A stretch of DNA of 14,428 nucleotides from Thiotrichales bacterium (GTDB lineage: Bacteria; Pseudomonadota; Gammaproteobacteria; Thiomicrospirales; Thiomicrospiraceae): contig JALVTA010000003.1 of the NCBI GenBank assembly GCA_027036095.1, positions 1-14,428 on the forward strand, given 5' to 3'. Made by a program: the position numbers and the translations under genes. The first letter of the stretch is position 1. Every line of letters starts with the position of its first letter. Under the pieces are notes generated by a model. It saw only the letters and a list, made by a program, of their open reading frames with translations. It was not told the origin of the DNA and did not search any database. Positions 13,157 to 14,428 of the stretch are shown here, piece by piece.

Positions 13157-14428
13157 ATGGACAAGCATTTCGACCCCAAGGCGATTGAATCCAAATGGTA
13201 CCCCGAATGGGAGGCCAGGGGCTACTTCAAGCCCCAGCCCAGCCGCACCGGTGAGCACTACTGCATCGTCATTCCGCCACCGAACGTCACCGGCTCGCTG
13301 CACATGGGGCACGCCTTTCAGGACACCATCATGGACATCCTCATCCGCTACCACCGCATGAAAGGCGACGAGACCCTGTGGCAGCCAGGCACAGATCACG
13401 CTGGCATCGCCACCCAGATGGTGGTGGAGCGCCTGCTGGAACGCGAAGGCGTCAGCCGCCACGACCTGGGGCGGGAGAAGTTTCTCGAGCGGGTGTGGCA
13501 GTGGAAGGAGGAATCCGGCTCCACCATCACCCGCCAGTTGCGCCGCATGGGGGCGAGTCTGGACTGGAGCCGCGAGCGCTTCACCATGGACGAGGGTCTG
13601 TCCAATGCGGTGAAAGAGGTGTTCGTGCGCCTGTATGAGGAGGGCCTGATCTACCGCGGCAAGCGTCTGGTCAACTGGGACCCGGTGCTGCACACCGCCA
13701 TCTCCGACCTGGAGGTGATCAGCGAGGAGGAAAACGGCCGCCTGTGGCACTTCCGCTACCCGCTGACCGATGGCAGCGGCTATCTGGTGGTAGCCACCAC
13801 CCGTCCGGAAACCATGCTGGGCGACCAGGCGGTGGCGGTGCATCCGGAAGATGAGCGCTATAAGCATCTGATCGGCAAGACCGTTACCCTGCCGCTGGTG
13901 GGACGCGAGATCCCCATTATCGCCGACGACTATGTGGACCCGGAATTCGGCACCGGCTGCGTCAAGATCACCCCGGCCCATGACTTCAACGACTATGAAA
14001 TTGGCCAGCGCCACAACCTGCCACTACTGAACATCTTCACCGTAGATGCGGCCATCAATGACAACGCACCGGAAGCCTACCGCGGGCTGGACCGCTTCGA
14101 GGCGCGCAAGCGCATCGTGGCCGACATGGAAGCCGCCGGTCTACTGGAGAAGATCGAAGACCATAAGCTGATGGTGCCCCGTGGCGACCGCTCAGGTGCT
14201 GTCATCGAGCCCTATCTCACCGACCAGTGGTATGTGGCCATCGAATCCCTGGCCAAACCGGCCATCGAGGTGGTGGAAAAGGGTGAGATCAAGTTCGTGC
14301 CCAAGAACTGGGAGAACACCTACTTCGAGTGGATGCGCAATATTCAGGACTGGTGCATCTCCCGCCAACTGTGGTGGGGCCACCGTATCCCCGCCTGGTA
14401 TGACGAGGCGGGCAATGTCTATGTAGGC
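13157..14428 (+). CDS. valS: Valyl-tRNA synthetase (partial, 3' end outside window)
   Basis: ValS charges tRNA-Val with valine in the cytoplasm and edits mischarged threonine. The first 424 residues are visible, a little under half of a typical bacterial ValS. The class I HIGH motif appears as HMGH at 49-52 within PPNVTGSLHMGHAF, and GTDHAGIATQMVVER (78-92) follows. The CP1 editing domain shows VVATTRPETMLGD (211-223) and KITPAHDFNDYEIG (270-283). The last visible stretch, QDWCISRQLWWGHRIPAWYD, re-enters the catalytic core. The KMSKS loop and anticodon-binding domain lie beyond the right edge. The protein closely follows E. coli ValS, with a shortened segment around residues 300-320. Confidence 0.98.
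   Translation, partial: MDKHFDPKAIESKWYPEWEARGYFKPQPSRTGEHYCIVIPPPNVTGSLHMGHAFQDTIMDILIRYHRMKGDETLWQPGTDHAGIATQMVVERLLEREGVSRHDLGREKFLERVWQWKEESGSTITRQLRRMGASLDWSRERFTMDEGLSNAVKEVFVRLYEEGLIYRGKRLVNWDPVLHTAISDLEVISEEENGRLWHFRYPLTDGSGYLVVATTRPETMLGDQAVAVHPEDERYKHLIGKTVTLPLVGREIPIIADDYVDPEFGTGCVKITPAHDFNDYEIGQRHNLPLLNIFTVDAAINDNAPEAYRGLDRFEARKRIVADMEAAGLLEKIEDHKLMVPRGDRSGAVIEPYLTDQWYVAIESLAKPAIEVVEKGEIKFVPKNWENTYFEWMRNIQDWCISRQLWWGHRIPAWYDEAGNVYVG

Noticed and set aside
1..14428. Mobile elements, CRISPR arrays, tRNA or rRNA genes
   Set aside because: I saw no transposase or integrase motifs, no regularly spaced repeats, no terminal inverted repeats and no tRNA or rRNA sequence. Coding genes fill nearly all the window.

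Overview
The window reads as ordinary chromosomal DNA of a fairly GC-rich gammaproteobacterium. A fabA-fabB pair, a two-domain GlnE, a glnK-amtB operon, ftsY divergent from two M16 peptidases, and a ValS close to the Escherichia coli protein all point that way. The genus cannot be fixed from the sequence alone. Gene density is high and intergenic gaps are short, with none above about 160 bases. I see no insertion sequence, phage gene, tRNA, rRNA or CRISPR array.

Layout. (1) 1-2281, minus strand: two overlapping M16 peptidase genes. The first carries the zinc site. The second lacks it and runs off the left edge. (2) 2349-3551, plus: ftsY, the SRP receptor, divergent from the peptidases. (3) 3651-5367, plus: a single-pass membrane protein with a periplasmic DUF2914-like domain, overlapping by 11 bases a lytic-transglycosylase-like lipoprotein. 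A bidirectional terminator follows. (4) 5431-10745, minus: a membrane-anchored methyltransferase, glnE, then fabA and fabB. The methyltransferase and glnE overlap; fabA has a likely promoter of its own at the end of glnE. (5) 10902-12550, plus: glnK and amtB, followed by a hairpin and a clear intrinsic terminator. (6) 12671-13096, minus: a small unrecognised protein with an N-terminal cysteine cluster. (7) 13157 to the right edge, plus: the 5' part of valS.

How the genes work together. The middle of the window is a nitrogen-control region. GlnK (PII) gates the AmtB ammonium channel, and PII proteins also control GlnE, which adenylylates glutamine synthetase. The methyltransferase-glnE and glnK-amtB units diverge from a 156-base gap. 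In order, the gap region holds a 17-bp NtrC-type palindrome, a sequence matching the IHF consensus, and a weaker -24/-12 (sigma-54) element. That is the expected architecture of an NtrC-activated promoter. fabA and fabB form the anaerobic unsaturated fatty acid pair. The DUF2914/transglycosylase pair looks like an envelope unit of unknown role.

No entirely new system stands out. The best leads are the compact nitrogen-control intergenic region, the membrane methyltransferase translationally coupled to glnE, and the DUF2914 protein with an RMF-like cytoplasmic head.
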